From Hydrogenophaga sp. (GTDB taxonomy: Bacteria; Pseudomonadota; Gammaproteobacteria; Burkholderiales; Burkholderiaceae_C), in the NCBI RefSeq assembly GCF_019635465.1, contig NZ_JAHBZK010000001.1, positions 248,001 through 312,000 on the forward strand: a stretch of DNA of 64,000 bases, read 5' to 3'. Each line of letters starts with the position of its first letter. Position 1 is the stretch's first letter. Below are positions 25,205 through 34,985 of this stretch, one piece after another. Below the pieces are notes generated by a model that did no database searches, was not told the origin of the DNA, and was given only the letters and a program-made list of their open reading frames with translations. The position numbers and the translations under genes were made by a program.

Positions 25205-26538
25205 GTGTGAGTCTGTCGCCCGAGCTCATCATCCTGATGATGTTCTCGTGCCTGATGCTGCTGATGGCCACCGGCCAACGCGTCTTCGGCGTCATGGGGT
25301 TCGTGGGCGTGGTAGCGGCCATGTGGTTGTGGGGCGGCGACGGCGGAGCCACCGACATGGGCTTCAACGCGGCGATCAAGCTCTACAGCTGGTACCCGAT
25401 GCTCACGCTGCCCATGTTCATCTTCATGGGCTACATGCTGGCCGAGTCGGGCATCGCCGACGACCTGTACCACATGCTGCACGTGTGGATGGGCTCGCTG
25501 CGCGGTGGTCTGGGCGTCGGCACGCTGTTGCTGATGGTGTTGATCTCGTGCATGAACGGCCTGTCGGTCGCCGGCATGGCCATCGGCTGCAGCGTGGCCC
25601 TGCCCGAGCTGGCCAAGCGCCACTACGACAAGCAGATGATCAGCGGCGTCATCCAGGCGGGCAGCTCGCTGGGCATCCTCATGCCGCCCAGCGTGGTGAT
25701 GGTGCTCTACGCCATGATCGCGCGCCAACCCATCGACGCGCTCTGGCTCGCCGGCATCGTGCCCGGCCTGCTGCTGGCCGGCATGTTCCTGGTCTACATC
25801 GTGGTGCGCTGCTGGCTGCAGCCCGAGCTCGGCCCGGCCATTCCGGCGGAGCAGAACAAGCACACCCTCGGCGAGCGGCTCAGAGTGCTCAGCGCCGGCG
25901 TGCTGCCGGTGCTGCTGATGGTGGGCGTGGTGGGCAGCTTCTTCCTGGGCTACGCCAGCCTGGTCGAGAGTTCGGCCATCGGCGCGCTGGCCTCGATCTT
26001 CATCGCCCTGTTCCGGCGCCGGCTCACGCGCACCGTGTTCGTCAATGCGCTGCGCCAGACGCTCAACGCCAGCGCCATGTTCATGTGGATCATGATGGCC
26101 GCGCTGGCCTTTGCCGCGGTGTTCGACGGCCTGGGCGCGGTCAAGGCGGTGGAGGCGATCTTCCTGGAGGACTGGGGCCTGTCGCCGTGGCAGGTATTGG
26201 GGCTGATGATCCTGTCCTTCCTGGTGATGGGCATCTTCCTGGACGACACGGCCATGCTCATCATCGTCGCGCCGCTGTACATCCCCATCATCGACGGCCT
26301 GGGCTTCTCGCCCATCTGGTTTGGCGTGCTGTATGTGCTCACCTGCCAGATCGCCTACCTCACGCCACCCTTTGGCTACAACCTGTTCCTCATGCGCGCC
26401 ATGTCGCCGCCCGAGTTCACGATCAGGGACATCTACCTGTCCATCGTGCCCTTCGTGCTGCTGATGGCCCTGGGCATCGTGCTCATCATGGTGTTCCCGC
26501 AGATCGCGCTCTGGCTGCCTGAGCGGTTCGCCGGCTGA
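25201..26538 (+). CDS. dctM: TRAP transporter large permease (DctM family)
   Basis: This 445-aa channel subunit has about twelve hydrophobic segments. Family signatures include PMFIFMGYMLAESGIADDLY near residue 77, GSSLGILMPPSVVMVLY near 155 and LTPPFGYNLFLMRAM near 390. It uses the ion gradient to drive uptake. It is the last gene of dctPQM; the thiamine riboswitch begins 25 bp after its stop. Confidence 0.94.
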   Translation: MSVSLSPELIILMMFSCLMLLMATGQRVFGVMGFVGVVAAMWLWGGDGGATDMGFNAAIKLYSWYPMLTLPMFIFMGYMLAESGIADDLYHMLHVWMGSLRGGLGVGTLLLMVLISCMNGLSVAGMAIGCSVALPELAKRHYDKQMISGVIQAGSSLGILMPPSVVMVLYAMIARQPIDALWLAGIVPGLLLAGMFLVYIVVRCWLQPELGPAIPAEQNKHTLGERLRVLSAGVLPVLLMVGVVGSFFLGYASLVESSAIGALASIFIALFRRRLTRTVFVNALRQTLNASAMFMWIMMAALAFAAVFDGLGAVKAVEAIFLEDWGLSPWQVLGLMILSFLVMGIFLDDTAMLIIVAPLYIPIIDGLGFSPIWFGVLYVLTCQIAYLTPPFGYNLFLMRAMSPPEFTIRDIYLSIVPFVLLMALGIVLIMVFPQIALWLPERFAG

Positions 26539-26563
26539 GCGCTGATGGCGCTACACTGCGCGC

Positions 26564-26660
26564 CTGCTCCGGGGTGCACAGACGCGAGTCTGGCGCTGAG
26601 ATGGTCGAAAGACCGAACCCGTGAACTTGATCCGGCTAGTACCGGCGAAAGAAGAGCGCA
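26564..26660 (+). promoter_or_regulatory. TPP riboswitch (thi box)
   Basis: Conserved thi-box elements are in order: CCGGGGTGC, GCGCTGAGATGG, ACCCGTGAACTTGATCCGG and CTAGTACCGGCGAAAG. A TACACT -10-like box lies at 26552, so transcription could start at the aptamer. Between aptamer and thiC, a pyrimidine stretch TCCTCC (26733-26738) could pair with the AGGAGA ribosome site (26774-26779). That would give translational control when TPP is bound; the mechanism is inferred. Confidence 0.93.
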
Positions 26661-26679
26661 TGCCCTGAGGGCGTGCTGA

Positions 26680-28686
<2,007 letters not shown>

Positions 28687-28689
28687 GCC

Positions 28690-29775
28690 ATGGCACGCAT
28701 TGCCATCGCCGGCGCCGGCGTGCTGGGGCGGTTGCTGGCTTGGCGGCTGTCGCGCGACGGGCACGCGGTGTCGGTGTTCGACCCGGCACCCGGTCCGCAG
28801 CCACCCGCCATCGGACAGCTTGTCCCTGGCGCGCCACACGCCGCCGGCTTCACCGCCGCGGGCATGCTCAGCCCGCTGGCCGAGCTTGACAACGCCGATG
28901 CGTCGATCGCCCGCCTGGGCTGGCGATCACTGGCGCTGTGGCGCCGGCTGGCCGCCACGCTGAACCGCCACACCGCCACGCCGCTGCTGCGGCTCAACGA
29001 CAGCCTGCTGCTGGCGCATGGCACTGATCGCGGGGCGGCCCAACGCGTGTTGTCGCGTCTGGACGCGCTGCCCGAAGCGCCCCGCGCCGAGGCACTCAAC
29101 ACCGCTCAGCTGAACGCGCTGGAGCCTGCCCTGGCGTCGGGCCTGCTGGGCTGGCGCCTGCCCGGCGAGGGCCAGGTATTGCCGCGCGAGCTGCTGCACA
29201 CACTGGCCACGTTCGCGCCCGGCGTGAAGTGGCATTGGGGCCAGCATGTAGCGAGCGTGGCACCCGGGCAGCTGGTCGACGAGCGTGGCGGTACCCACCG
29301 CGTGGATCTGGCCATCGACGCCCGGGGCCTGGGCGCACGCAGCGAGCTGGCTCTGCGTGGCGTGCGCGGTGAGGTGGTGTGGTTGCACGCGCCGGGCGTG
29401 CCCCTGGCCCGACCGATCCGGCTGCTGCACCCAAGACACCGCGTCTACCTGGTACCGCGCCCGGGCGGGCGCATCGTCGTCGGCGCCAGCGAGATCGAAA
29501 GCGAAGACCGCTCACCGCCGAGCCTGCGCAGCGTGGTCGAGCTGCTGAGCGCCGCGCACAGCGTGCTGCCCGAGCTGGCCGAGGCGCGCATCGAGCACAT
29601 GGAAAGCAACCTGCGCCCGGCGCGCATGGACAACGCGCCGGTCATTGCGTACGAGCCGGGTCTGCTGCGCGTCAACGGGCTGTTCCGCCACGGCTGGCTC
29701 ATCGCGCCCGCGCTGGTCGACGACGCCATGGCGGCGGCGCAGCTGACCTCACCCATGGAGACCAGCCATGTCTGA
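28690..29775 (+). CDS. thiO: FAD-dependent glycine oxidase
   Basis: This 361-aa D-amino-acid-oxidase-type flavoprotein supplies dehydroglycine for thiazole synthesis under aerobic conditions. The FAD-binding GAGVLGRLLAWRLSRDGH fold is at residues 7-24, AAGFTAAGMLSPLAE near 55, and the C-terminal RPARMDNAPVI segment is typical of the family. It overlaps thiS by 8 bp. Presence of ThiO rather than ThiH fits an aerobic lifestyle. Confidence 0.92.
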   Translation: MARIAIAGAGVLGRLLAWRLSRDGHAVSVFDPAPGPQPPAIGQLVPGAPHAAGFTAAGMLSPLAELDNADASIARLGWRSLALWRRLAATLNRHTATPLLRLNDSLLLAHGTDRGAAQRVLSRLDALPEAPRAEALNTAQLNALEPALASGLLGWRLPGEGQVLPRELLHTLATFAPGVKWHWGQHVASVAPGQLVDERGGTHRVDLAIDARGLGARSELALRGVRGEVVWLHAPGVPLARPIRLLHPRHRVYLVPRPGGRIVVGASEIESEDRSPPSLRSVVELLSAAHSVLPELAEARIEHMESNLRPARMDNAPVIAYEPGLLRVNGLFRHGWLIAPALVDDAMAAAQLTSPMETSHV

Positions 29776-29977
29776 ACCGACGCTGTGGCTCAACCAGACA
29801 AGCGTTGCCTGCCCGCCCGGGCTCACGCTCAGCGATCTGCTGCACCGCGAAGGCCTGCCGTCGGAGCGGGTGGCGACCGCCGTCAACGCGCGCCATGTGC
29901 CGCGCGAGGCGCGCGAGACCACCTTGCTGAACCCGGGTGACACCGTGCTTACGTTCGAAGCCATTGTGGGAGGCTGA
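29768..29977 (+). CDS. thiS: sulfur carrier protein
   Basis: This 69-aa ubiquitin-fold carrier ends in the diagnostic Gly-Gly (IVGG), which is adenylated and thiocarboxylated to deliver sulfur to ThiG. PPGLTLSDLL and NARHVPRE segments match ThiS. It overlaps the thiO stop and lies 3 bp before thiG. The activating thiF/moeB and the sulfur donor are not in the window. Confidence 0.93.
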   Translation: MSEPTLWLNQTSVACPPGLTLSDLLHREGLPSERVATAVNARHVPREARETTLLNPGDTVLTFEAIVGG

Positions 29978-29980
29978 TCC

Positions 29981-30790
29981 ATGCAGACACCCGACACACC
30001 CCATCGCTGGCAGGTCTACGGCCGATGCCTCGACAGCCGCTTGATGCTGGGCACCGCCGGCTACCCCTCGCCCGCCGTGCTGCGCAGCGCCATCGACGCC
30101 AGCGGCGCCGGCGTCGTCACCGTGGGATTGCGACGCACCCTGGCGGCCGCGGGGGACAACGGCTTTCTGAGCGAGCTGCTGGCCGACCTGCGCGCGCGCG
30201 GCACGCAACTCCTACCCAACACCGCCGGCTGTCGCAGTGCGCGCGAAGCGATCGCGCTGGCCCACATGGCGCGTGAGCTCTATGGCACGCACTGGATCAA
30301 GCTGGAGGTGGTGGGCGACGAGCACACCTTGCAACCCGACCCCTGGGGCACGGTCGAGGCTGCCGCCGAACTCATGCGCGAGGGCTTTGCCGTGTTTCCC
30401 TACTGCACCGACGACCTCGTGACCTGCCAGCGTTTGCTCGACGTCGGCTGTGAGGTGCTGATGCCCTGGGGTGCGCCCATCGGCTCGGGACAGGGCCTGC
30501 TCAACCCCTGGGCCTTGCGCACGCTGCGCGCGCGCCTGCCCGAGGTGCCGCTGGTGGTGGACGCCGGCATCGGCGCGCCATCGCACGCGGCACAGGCGCT
30601 GGAGCTCGGCTTCGACGCCGTGCTGCTCAACTCGGCGGTGGCGCACGCGCGCGAGCCAATCGCCATGGCACGCGCCTTTGGCGACGCGGTGCGCGCCGGC
30701 CGCCTGGCCTGGACCGCTGGCGTGATGGCACCGCAGGACATGGCCGTGGCCAGCACGCCGGTAGCCGGGCGCCCCATGCTGATCGGGTGA
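29981..30790 (+). CDS. thiG: thiazole synthase
   Basis: This 269-aa TIM-barrel enzyme combines DXP, dehydroglycine and ThiS-thiocarboxylate into thiazole phosphate. Signatures are [13 protein letters not shown] near residue 19, [14 protein letters not shown] near 75, [13 protein letters not shown] near 103, and [15 protein letters not shown] near 160. It sits between thiS and thiE with gaps of 3-5 bp. Confidence 0.96.
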   Translation: MQTPDTPHRWQVYGRCLDSRLMLGTAGYPSPAVLRSAIDASGAGVVTVGLRRTLAAAGDNGFLSELLADLRARGTQLLPNTAGCRSAREAIALAHMARELYGTHWIKLEVVGDEHTLQPDPWGTVEAAAELMREGFAVFPYCTDDLVTCQRLLDVGCEVLMPWGAPIGSGQGLLNPWALRTLRARLPEVPLVVDAGIGAPSHAAQALELGFDAVLLNSAVAHAREPIAMARAFGDAVRAGRLAWTAGVMAPQDMAVASTPVAGRPMLIG

Positions 30791-30795
30791 GCACC

Positions 30796-31836
30796 ATGGC
30801 CATCGACACCCTTCGCCTGGACGCCACCGAAGCCGCGCGCCGCCTGCACGTCGCCCCCGGGCACACACCCATCCCCATGCTGGCGCGCGTGCTGCGCGAA
30901 CGGGGCGTGGGCGCGGTGGTGATCACCGGCGCCCAGCACGACTGGCTGGACACCCCACACGCCCGCGGCTGGCTCACGCGACCGCGCAGCGGACCAACCG
31001 ATCACGCGCAACGCTTTCAGCAGGCGTTGCGGCAGGGCTGGGTCGCCGCCGACGCTGCCGTGCTGGCGCGACTGCCGGACCGCGCCGATGCCAGCGACCT
31101 GCCGGTGCTGTCTTGCGACGAAGTGCCGCTGGAATGGGTGCCGCCTCGCGAGGCCAATGAAGATCTGGGCGTCTATGCCATCGTCGACAGCGTGGCGCGC
31201 GTGCAGGCCTGCGCGCAGGCGGGCGCGAGGTTGATCCAGCTGCGCGTCAAACGCCCGACCGACGACCCCACCCTGCGCGACGACATCGCCGAGGCCATTC
31301 AAAGTACGCGGGCACAGGGCGCCACTTTGGTGGTCAACGACCACTGGCGCACCGCCCTCGCCCTGGGTGCGCCCGCCCTGCACCTGGGGCAGGAAGACTG
31401 GCTCGGGCTCGCCCGCGAGGATCGCGACCGCCTGGCGGTGGCCCAGCAACAAGGGCTGCGGCTGGGCATGAGCTCGCACAGCCTATGGGAGCTGTGCCGC
31501 GCCCGCGGCGCCCACGCCGACCTGATTGCCTGTGGTCCGGTGTGGCCCACGCTGACCAAGGCCATGCCCTGGCGAGCGCAAGGTCTCGACAACCTGGCCT
31601 GGTGGGTGAAGATGGCCGGACGCCCGGTGGTGGCGATCGGCGGCATCCTTGCGCCTGAGCAGCTCACACAGGCCGCCGCGACGGGAGCGGCAGCGGGTTG
31701 TGTCGTGCGCGGCCTGGGCAGCAACCCCGGCCAGACCCTGCCAGCCTGGCAACAGGCGTGGACAACGGGCCGCCTGCTGCCGCGACCTGGCGCCGGACCC
31801 GCGCCACACCCCACCCTGGGGTCGACACCCACCTGA
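30796..31836 (+). CDS. thiE: thiamine phosphate synthase with N-terminal ThiD-like extension
   Basis: This 346-aa protein has its ThiE domain in residues about 125-325: GVYAIVDS, GARLIQLRVK, VVNDHW, HLGQEDW, GMSSHS, ACGPVWPTLTK and PVVAIGGI. ThiE alone is about 210 aa. The first 120 residues contain VVITGAQHDWLDT and AQRFQQALRQGWVAADAAV, resembling the C-terminal part of the HMP-P kinase ThiD but lacking its GTGCT anion hole. It may be a degenerate fusion. The ATG at 30796 follows GGTGAG; a GTG at 30787 is an alternative start. It is the last gene of the thi operon. Confidence 0.9.
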   Translation: MAIDTLRLDATEAARRLHVAPGHTPIPMLARVLRERGVGAVVITGAQHDWLDTPHARGWLTRPRSGPTDHAQRFQQALRQGWVAADAAVLARLPDRADASDLPVLSCDEVPLEWVPPREANEDLGVYAIVDSVARVQACAQAGARLIQLRVKRPTDDPTLRDDIAEAIQSTRAQGATLVVNDHWRTALALGAPALHLGQEDWLGLAREDRDRLAVAQQQGLRLGMSSHSLWELCRARGAHADLIACGPVWPTLTKAMPWRAQGLDNLAWWVKMAGRPVVAIGGILAPEQLTQAAATGAAAGCVVRGLGSNPGQTLPAWQQAWTTGRLLPRPGAGPAPHPTLGSTPT

Positions 31837-31897
31837 GGGCAAGCGGGTTCCTACAATCCGGCGGCCGCGCCAGAGCGGCGCCTCCGTCCTTGCCCTC

Positions 31898-32371
31898 ATG
31901 ACCGACAACGACCTGCCCGCGTTCGTGCCGACCCCACCCGGGCTGTACCGCCACTACAAAGGCGGCTGGTACGAGGTGCTCGACACCGTGCGCTGCAGCG
32001 AGACCTTGCAGGCCATGGTGGTCTACCGCGCGCTGTACGGCGCGTTCGGCACCTGGGTGCGTCCGGCCGCGATGTTCAACGAGCGCGGAACCTTCGAAGG
32101 CCAGGACCAGCCGCGCTTTCAGCGCGTGAGCGTGGCCAACGTGACCCCGCGCGATCAGGCCAGCGCACAGGCCCTCATTGCCCATCTGCGCACACGGGCC
32201 CGTCAGGTGGGCGTCGACCTCGACAGCGCGTTGCGCGCACCGCCTCCTGAGCCCACCACCTGCTGCGGCCGCGGCTGCAACGGCTGCGTCTGGGAGGGCT
32301 ACCACCATGCGGTGCGTTACTGGGCCGACGACGCATTGGCCGTCCTGGCGCCCCCATCCGCGCGTCCCTGA
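31898..32371 (+). CDS. DUF1653 protein with C-terminal oxidoreductase-like (Cys-rich) motif
   Basis: This 157-aa protein combines two parts. Residues about 12-75 match DUF1653 (GLYRHYKGGWYEVLDTVRCS, MVVYRALYG, WVRPAAMF). Residues about 120-145 carry the CCGRGCNGCVWEGY motif found in oxidoreductase-like small domains, which may bind metal. A TACAAT box at 31852 and the 62-bp gap suggest its own promoter. Function is unknown; the four Cys invite a metal or redox role. Confidence 0.8.
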   Translation: MTDNDLPAFVPTPPGLYRHYKGGWYEVLDTVRCSETLQAMVVYRALYGAFGTWVRPAAMFNERGTFEGQDQPRFQRVSVANVTPRDQASAQALIAHLRTRARQVGVDLDSALRAPPPEPTTCCGRGCNGCVWEGYHHAVRYWADDALAVLAPPSARP

Positions 32372-32427
32372 GCCATCGGGTGCGCGCAGGTGTGACATTT
32401 GGCCGGTGAAGGCACACGTCGCGTCCT

Positions 32428-32433
32428 TATACT
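32428..32433 (+). promoter_or_regulatory. possible -10 box for the KAS III-NadE-like operon
   Basis: TATACT lies about 68 bp upstream of the first gene in a 129-bp gap. No good -35 hexamer sits at 17 bp, so the promoter may be weak or activator-dependent. Confidence 0.3.
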
Positions 32434-32500
32434 GCTTCCGCATTAGAGGCCAGGGCCGACAACGGCCCATCGTGCCCGGACAAGCCTGGAGGGAACCGGT

Positions 32501-33535
32501 TTGAGTCAGTCAAGCATTGGCGGATTTCGCATCGCAGGTGTGAGCACCTGCATGCCGCCCACCACCGTGGACAACCTGGATCCCGCCTTGGGATTTGCAC
32601 CCGAAGACGTGCGCAAGGTGGTCGCCATGGCGGGCGTGCGCGAACGCCGCGTGGTCTCGGACGGCCTGACCTCGGGGGATCTGTGCGAACGCGCTGCTTC
32701 GCGGCTCATGCAGGCACTGGGCTGGGCGCCCGACACCATCACCGCCCTGATCTTTGTCACCCAGACGCCGGACCATTTCCTGCCCTCCACCAGTTGCCTG
32801 CTGCAGCAACGCCTGGGCCTGAGCGATCAGTGCGCCGCCTTCGACGTGGGACTGGGCTGCTCCGGCTACCCCTACGGCCTGTACCTGGCCGCGACGATGC
32901 TGCGCGCCGGTGGGCACCAACGCATCCTGATGCTGCACGGCGAAACCCCCAGCCGCTTTGTCAGCCCGCAAGACCAGGCCACCGTGCTCTTGTTCGGCGA
33001 CGCCGGCTCGGCCACCGCGCTGGAGCTCGATGACGATCCCGCGGCAGGTGGCCATTTCGTGCTGCACACCGATGGCAGCGGGGCCGACGGCCTGATTCTT
33101 CGAGGCGGCGCCTTTCGCGACCGCGAACCCGCCGACCCCCGTCACCGCTACCTTGAGATGGATGGCGCGGCCATCTTCAACTTCACCATCAAGCGCGTGC
33201 CGCCGCTCATTGCCGACACGCTGGCACTGGCCGGCAAGGCGGTCGCCGACGTCGACGCCTACGTGCTTCACCAATCGAACCGTTTCATCATGAAGCACCT
33301 CATGAAGAAATGCGGCCTGCCGGAAGACCGTGTGCCCATCTGCATCGAAGACAGCGGCAATTGTGGTGGCCCGTCGGTGGCGGTGGCCATGACGCAGCGC
33401 CTTGCAACCCCCGCCAAGGGCCAGCGCATGCACTGGATGCTGCTCGGCTACGGCGTCGGCCTGTCCTGGGGATCGGCCCTGGTGCAGATCGACGATCGCA
33501 CGCTGCTGCTGCACGACAACGGCGACGGACTGTGA
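32501..33535 (+). CDS. ketoacyl-ACP synthase III-like protein (FabH family)
   Basis: This 344-aa thiolase-fold enzyme has an intact Cys-His-Asn triad: Cys120 in DVGLGCSGY, His257 in VLHQSNRF and Asn287 in SGNCGGPS. It could condense an acyl starter with malonyl-ACP, or transfer an acyl group. The start is a TTG with a strong GGAGG ribosome site; no ATG fits the conserved N-terminus. The GNCGGPS context differs from housekeeping FabH (GNTSAAS). It opens a seven-gene operon and is 6 bp from an ACP gene, its likely partner. A secondary-metabolite or surface-acyl role is more likely than fatty acid initiation. Confidence 0.88.
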   Translation: MSQSSIGGFRIAGVSTCMPPTTVDNLDPALGFAPEDVRKVVAMAGVRERRVVSDGLTSGDLCERAASRLMQALGWAPDTITALIFVTQTPDHFLPSTSCLLQQRLGLSDQCAAFDVGLGCSGYPYGLYLAATMLRAGGHQRILMLHGETPSRFVSPQDQATVLLFGDAGSATALELDDDPAAGGHFVLHTDGSGADGLILRGGAFRDREPADPRHRYLEMDGAAIFNFTIKRVPPLIADTLALAGKAVADVDAYVLHQSNRFIMKHLMKKCGLPEDRVPICIEDSGNCGGPSVAVAMTQRLATPAKGQRMHWMLLGYGVGLSWGSALVQIDDRTLLLHDNGDGL

Positions 33536-33541
33536 CCTTCG

Positions 33542-33823
33542 ATGGACCCCCACATGAGCAACCCGCCCAAGACGACCATTTCGACCGACGACGCGATGGC
33601 CATGATGGCCCAGTGTTTCAACGTGGCAACGTCGACACTGCACCCGGCGCTGGAACGCGAGGCGATCCCGGACTGGGATTCCATGGGTGCGCTGATGTTG
33701 ATTGCCGAACTGGACGAGCGCTTCGGCATCGAGCTCACCGCAGACGTTTCGCGCGAGATGAAGCGCATCGGCGATGTGCTGGATTTCCTGCGAGCGCATG
33801 GGGCGCTGCGTGACACAGCCTGA
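33542..33823 (+). CDS. acyl carrier protein (first of two in the cluster)
   Basis: This 93-aa carrier has the phosphopantetheine attachment motif DWDSMGALMLIAELDERFGI, with Ser47 as attachment site. An ATG at 33554 is an alternative start. It is 6 bp after the KAS III gene and overlaps the following GNAT-like gene. The motif DSMG rather than DSLD of housekeeping AcpP marks it as a dedicated carrier. No phosphopantetheinyl transferase is in the cluster, so a host enzyme would activate it. Confidence 0.88.
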   Translation: MDPHMSNPPKTTISTDDAMAMMAQCFNVATSTLHPALEREAIPDWDSMGALMLIAELDERFGIELTADVSREMKRIGDVLDFLRAHGALRDTA

Positions 33824-34958
33824 GACCGACCCGGCCCCACCCGCGCGAGTACCCGGGTTGGCGGCGCTGGGTCGCCTTGTTGCGCGCAGTCTGGGCATCG
33901 ACGTATCGACGCTCGAAGCAAGTCTTCAGCCCGTGACCCTGGATGAGCTGCCCGACGTCACCGAGTTTCGGCGCACCCACCTGAGCCTGAGCGACGCCTG
34001 GGACGACCCAGGCTATCTGCAATGGCGCTATCGCCTCGGCCGCGACCAGGGCGGCTTTGGTGAGTTGTGGCGCGTTCGAAGCCAGGGGCGCCTGCTCGCC
34101 ATCCTCGGCCTGGAACAGATGGAGATCATGTTGCAGGGCGAGGTCACGCAGGGCGCGCAGGTGATGGACCTGCTGGTGCATCCCGATGCGCAGGAGTCCG
34201 GCCTCGGCGTCTGGATCAATCAGGCCCTGCTCGCGCGCCAGGCGTTCACCCTGGCCGTGGGCGCCAACCAGAATTCGGCCGGAATTGTGCGTCGGCTGTT
34301 TCTCCCGTTGGCGCCGCGGCTCACGCTCACCCACCTGCTGGACCTGCGCCCGTTCGTGGAGCGTCGCTGGCCCCGACTGGCGCGGCTGCCTCTGGCGACG
34401 AGGCTCGCCAACGTGGGACTGGCGTGTTGGCGGTGGACCCTGCTGCGTCAGGGCGACCGCAACATTGCGCTGCACACGGTGACGCGGCTCGATTCACTGC
34501 CTGCAGAGGGCGGACACGGGCCGAACACTGTGCAGCGCCGCCATTCGGCTGACTACCTGCAACGACGCCTGTTCAACAATCCGCGCCGGGCGCTCTCGGT
34601 GCGCCTGGCCTCACGTGGCGAAGCCGTGATCGGTCTGATCGCCTGGGCGGTGGAGCACGACGACCTGGGTCGCCCCGAACTGCACATCGTCCACTGGCAA
34701 CACGACCAGCCCGACACCTTCATCGCGCTGTTGCAGGACGCAGTGCGGCAGGCCAACGCACTTCGCTGCACCTGCGTGCGCGTGCTCCTGCAAGACCAGG
34801 CGACACAGGACGCCGCCCTGCGCGTGGGCTTTCTGCACGCAAGACACGACCCGGGCCGCCCGTGCGGGGTTCAAGCCAGCGATGCCGATCTGGCGCAACG
34901 CCTGGCCCGCGCAACCTGGTCACTGACCGATCTGACCGATGACAGCGATGGCTACTGA
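33810..34958 (+). CDS. tandem GNAT-like acyltransferase, uncharacterised
   Basis: This protein of about 382 aa appears to hold two related halves. The first (residues about 25-160) has YLQWRYRLGRDQGG and MDLLVHPDAQESGLGVWINQAL, the latter like GNAT motif A. The second (about 245-360) has YLQRRLFNNPRR, then VIGLIAWAVEH and a helix-strand tail. Similar proteins occur in polysaccharide or lipid-modification clusters. The acyl donor could be one of the two ACPs. The GTG start at 33810 overlaps the ACP gene by 14 bp; ATG 33798 is an alternative. Assignment to GNAT is by motif inspection only. Confidence 0.65.
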   Translation: MTQPETDPAPPARVPGLAALGRLVARSLGIDVSTLEASLQPVTLDELPDVTEFRRTHLSLSDAWDDPGYLQWRYRLGRDQGGFGELWRVRSQGRLLAILGLEQMEIMLQGEVTQGAQVMDLLVHPDAQESGLGVWINQALLARQAFTLAVGANQNSAGIVRRLFLPLAPRLTLTHLLDLRPFVERRWPRLARLPLATRLANVGLACWRWTLLRQGDRNIALHTVTRLDSLPAEGGHGPNTVQRRHSADYLQRRLFNNPRRALSVRLASRGEAVIGLIAWAVEHDDLGRPELHIVHWQHDQPDTFIALLQDAVRQANALRCTCVRVLLQDQATQDAALRVGFLHARHDPGRPCGVQASDADLAQRLARATWSLTDLTDDSDGY

Positions 34959-34985
34959 GACCCGCCACAGTGGCGCTGACTGACC

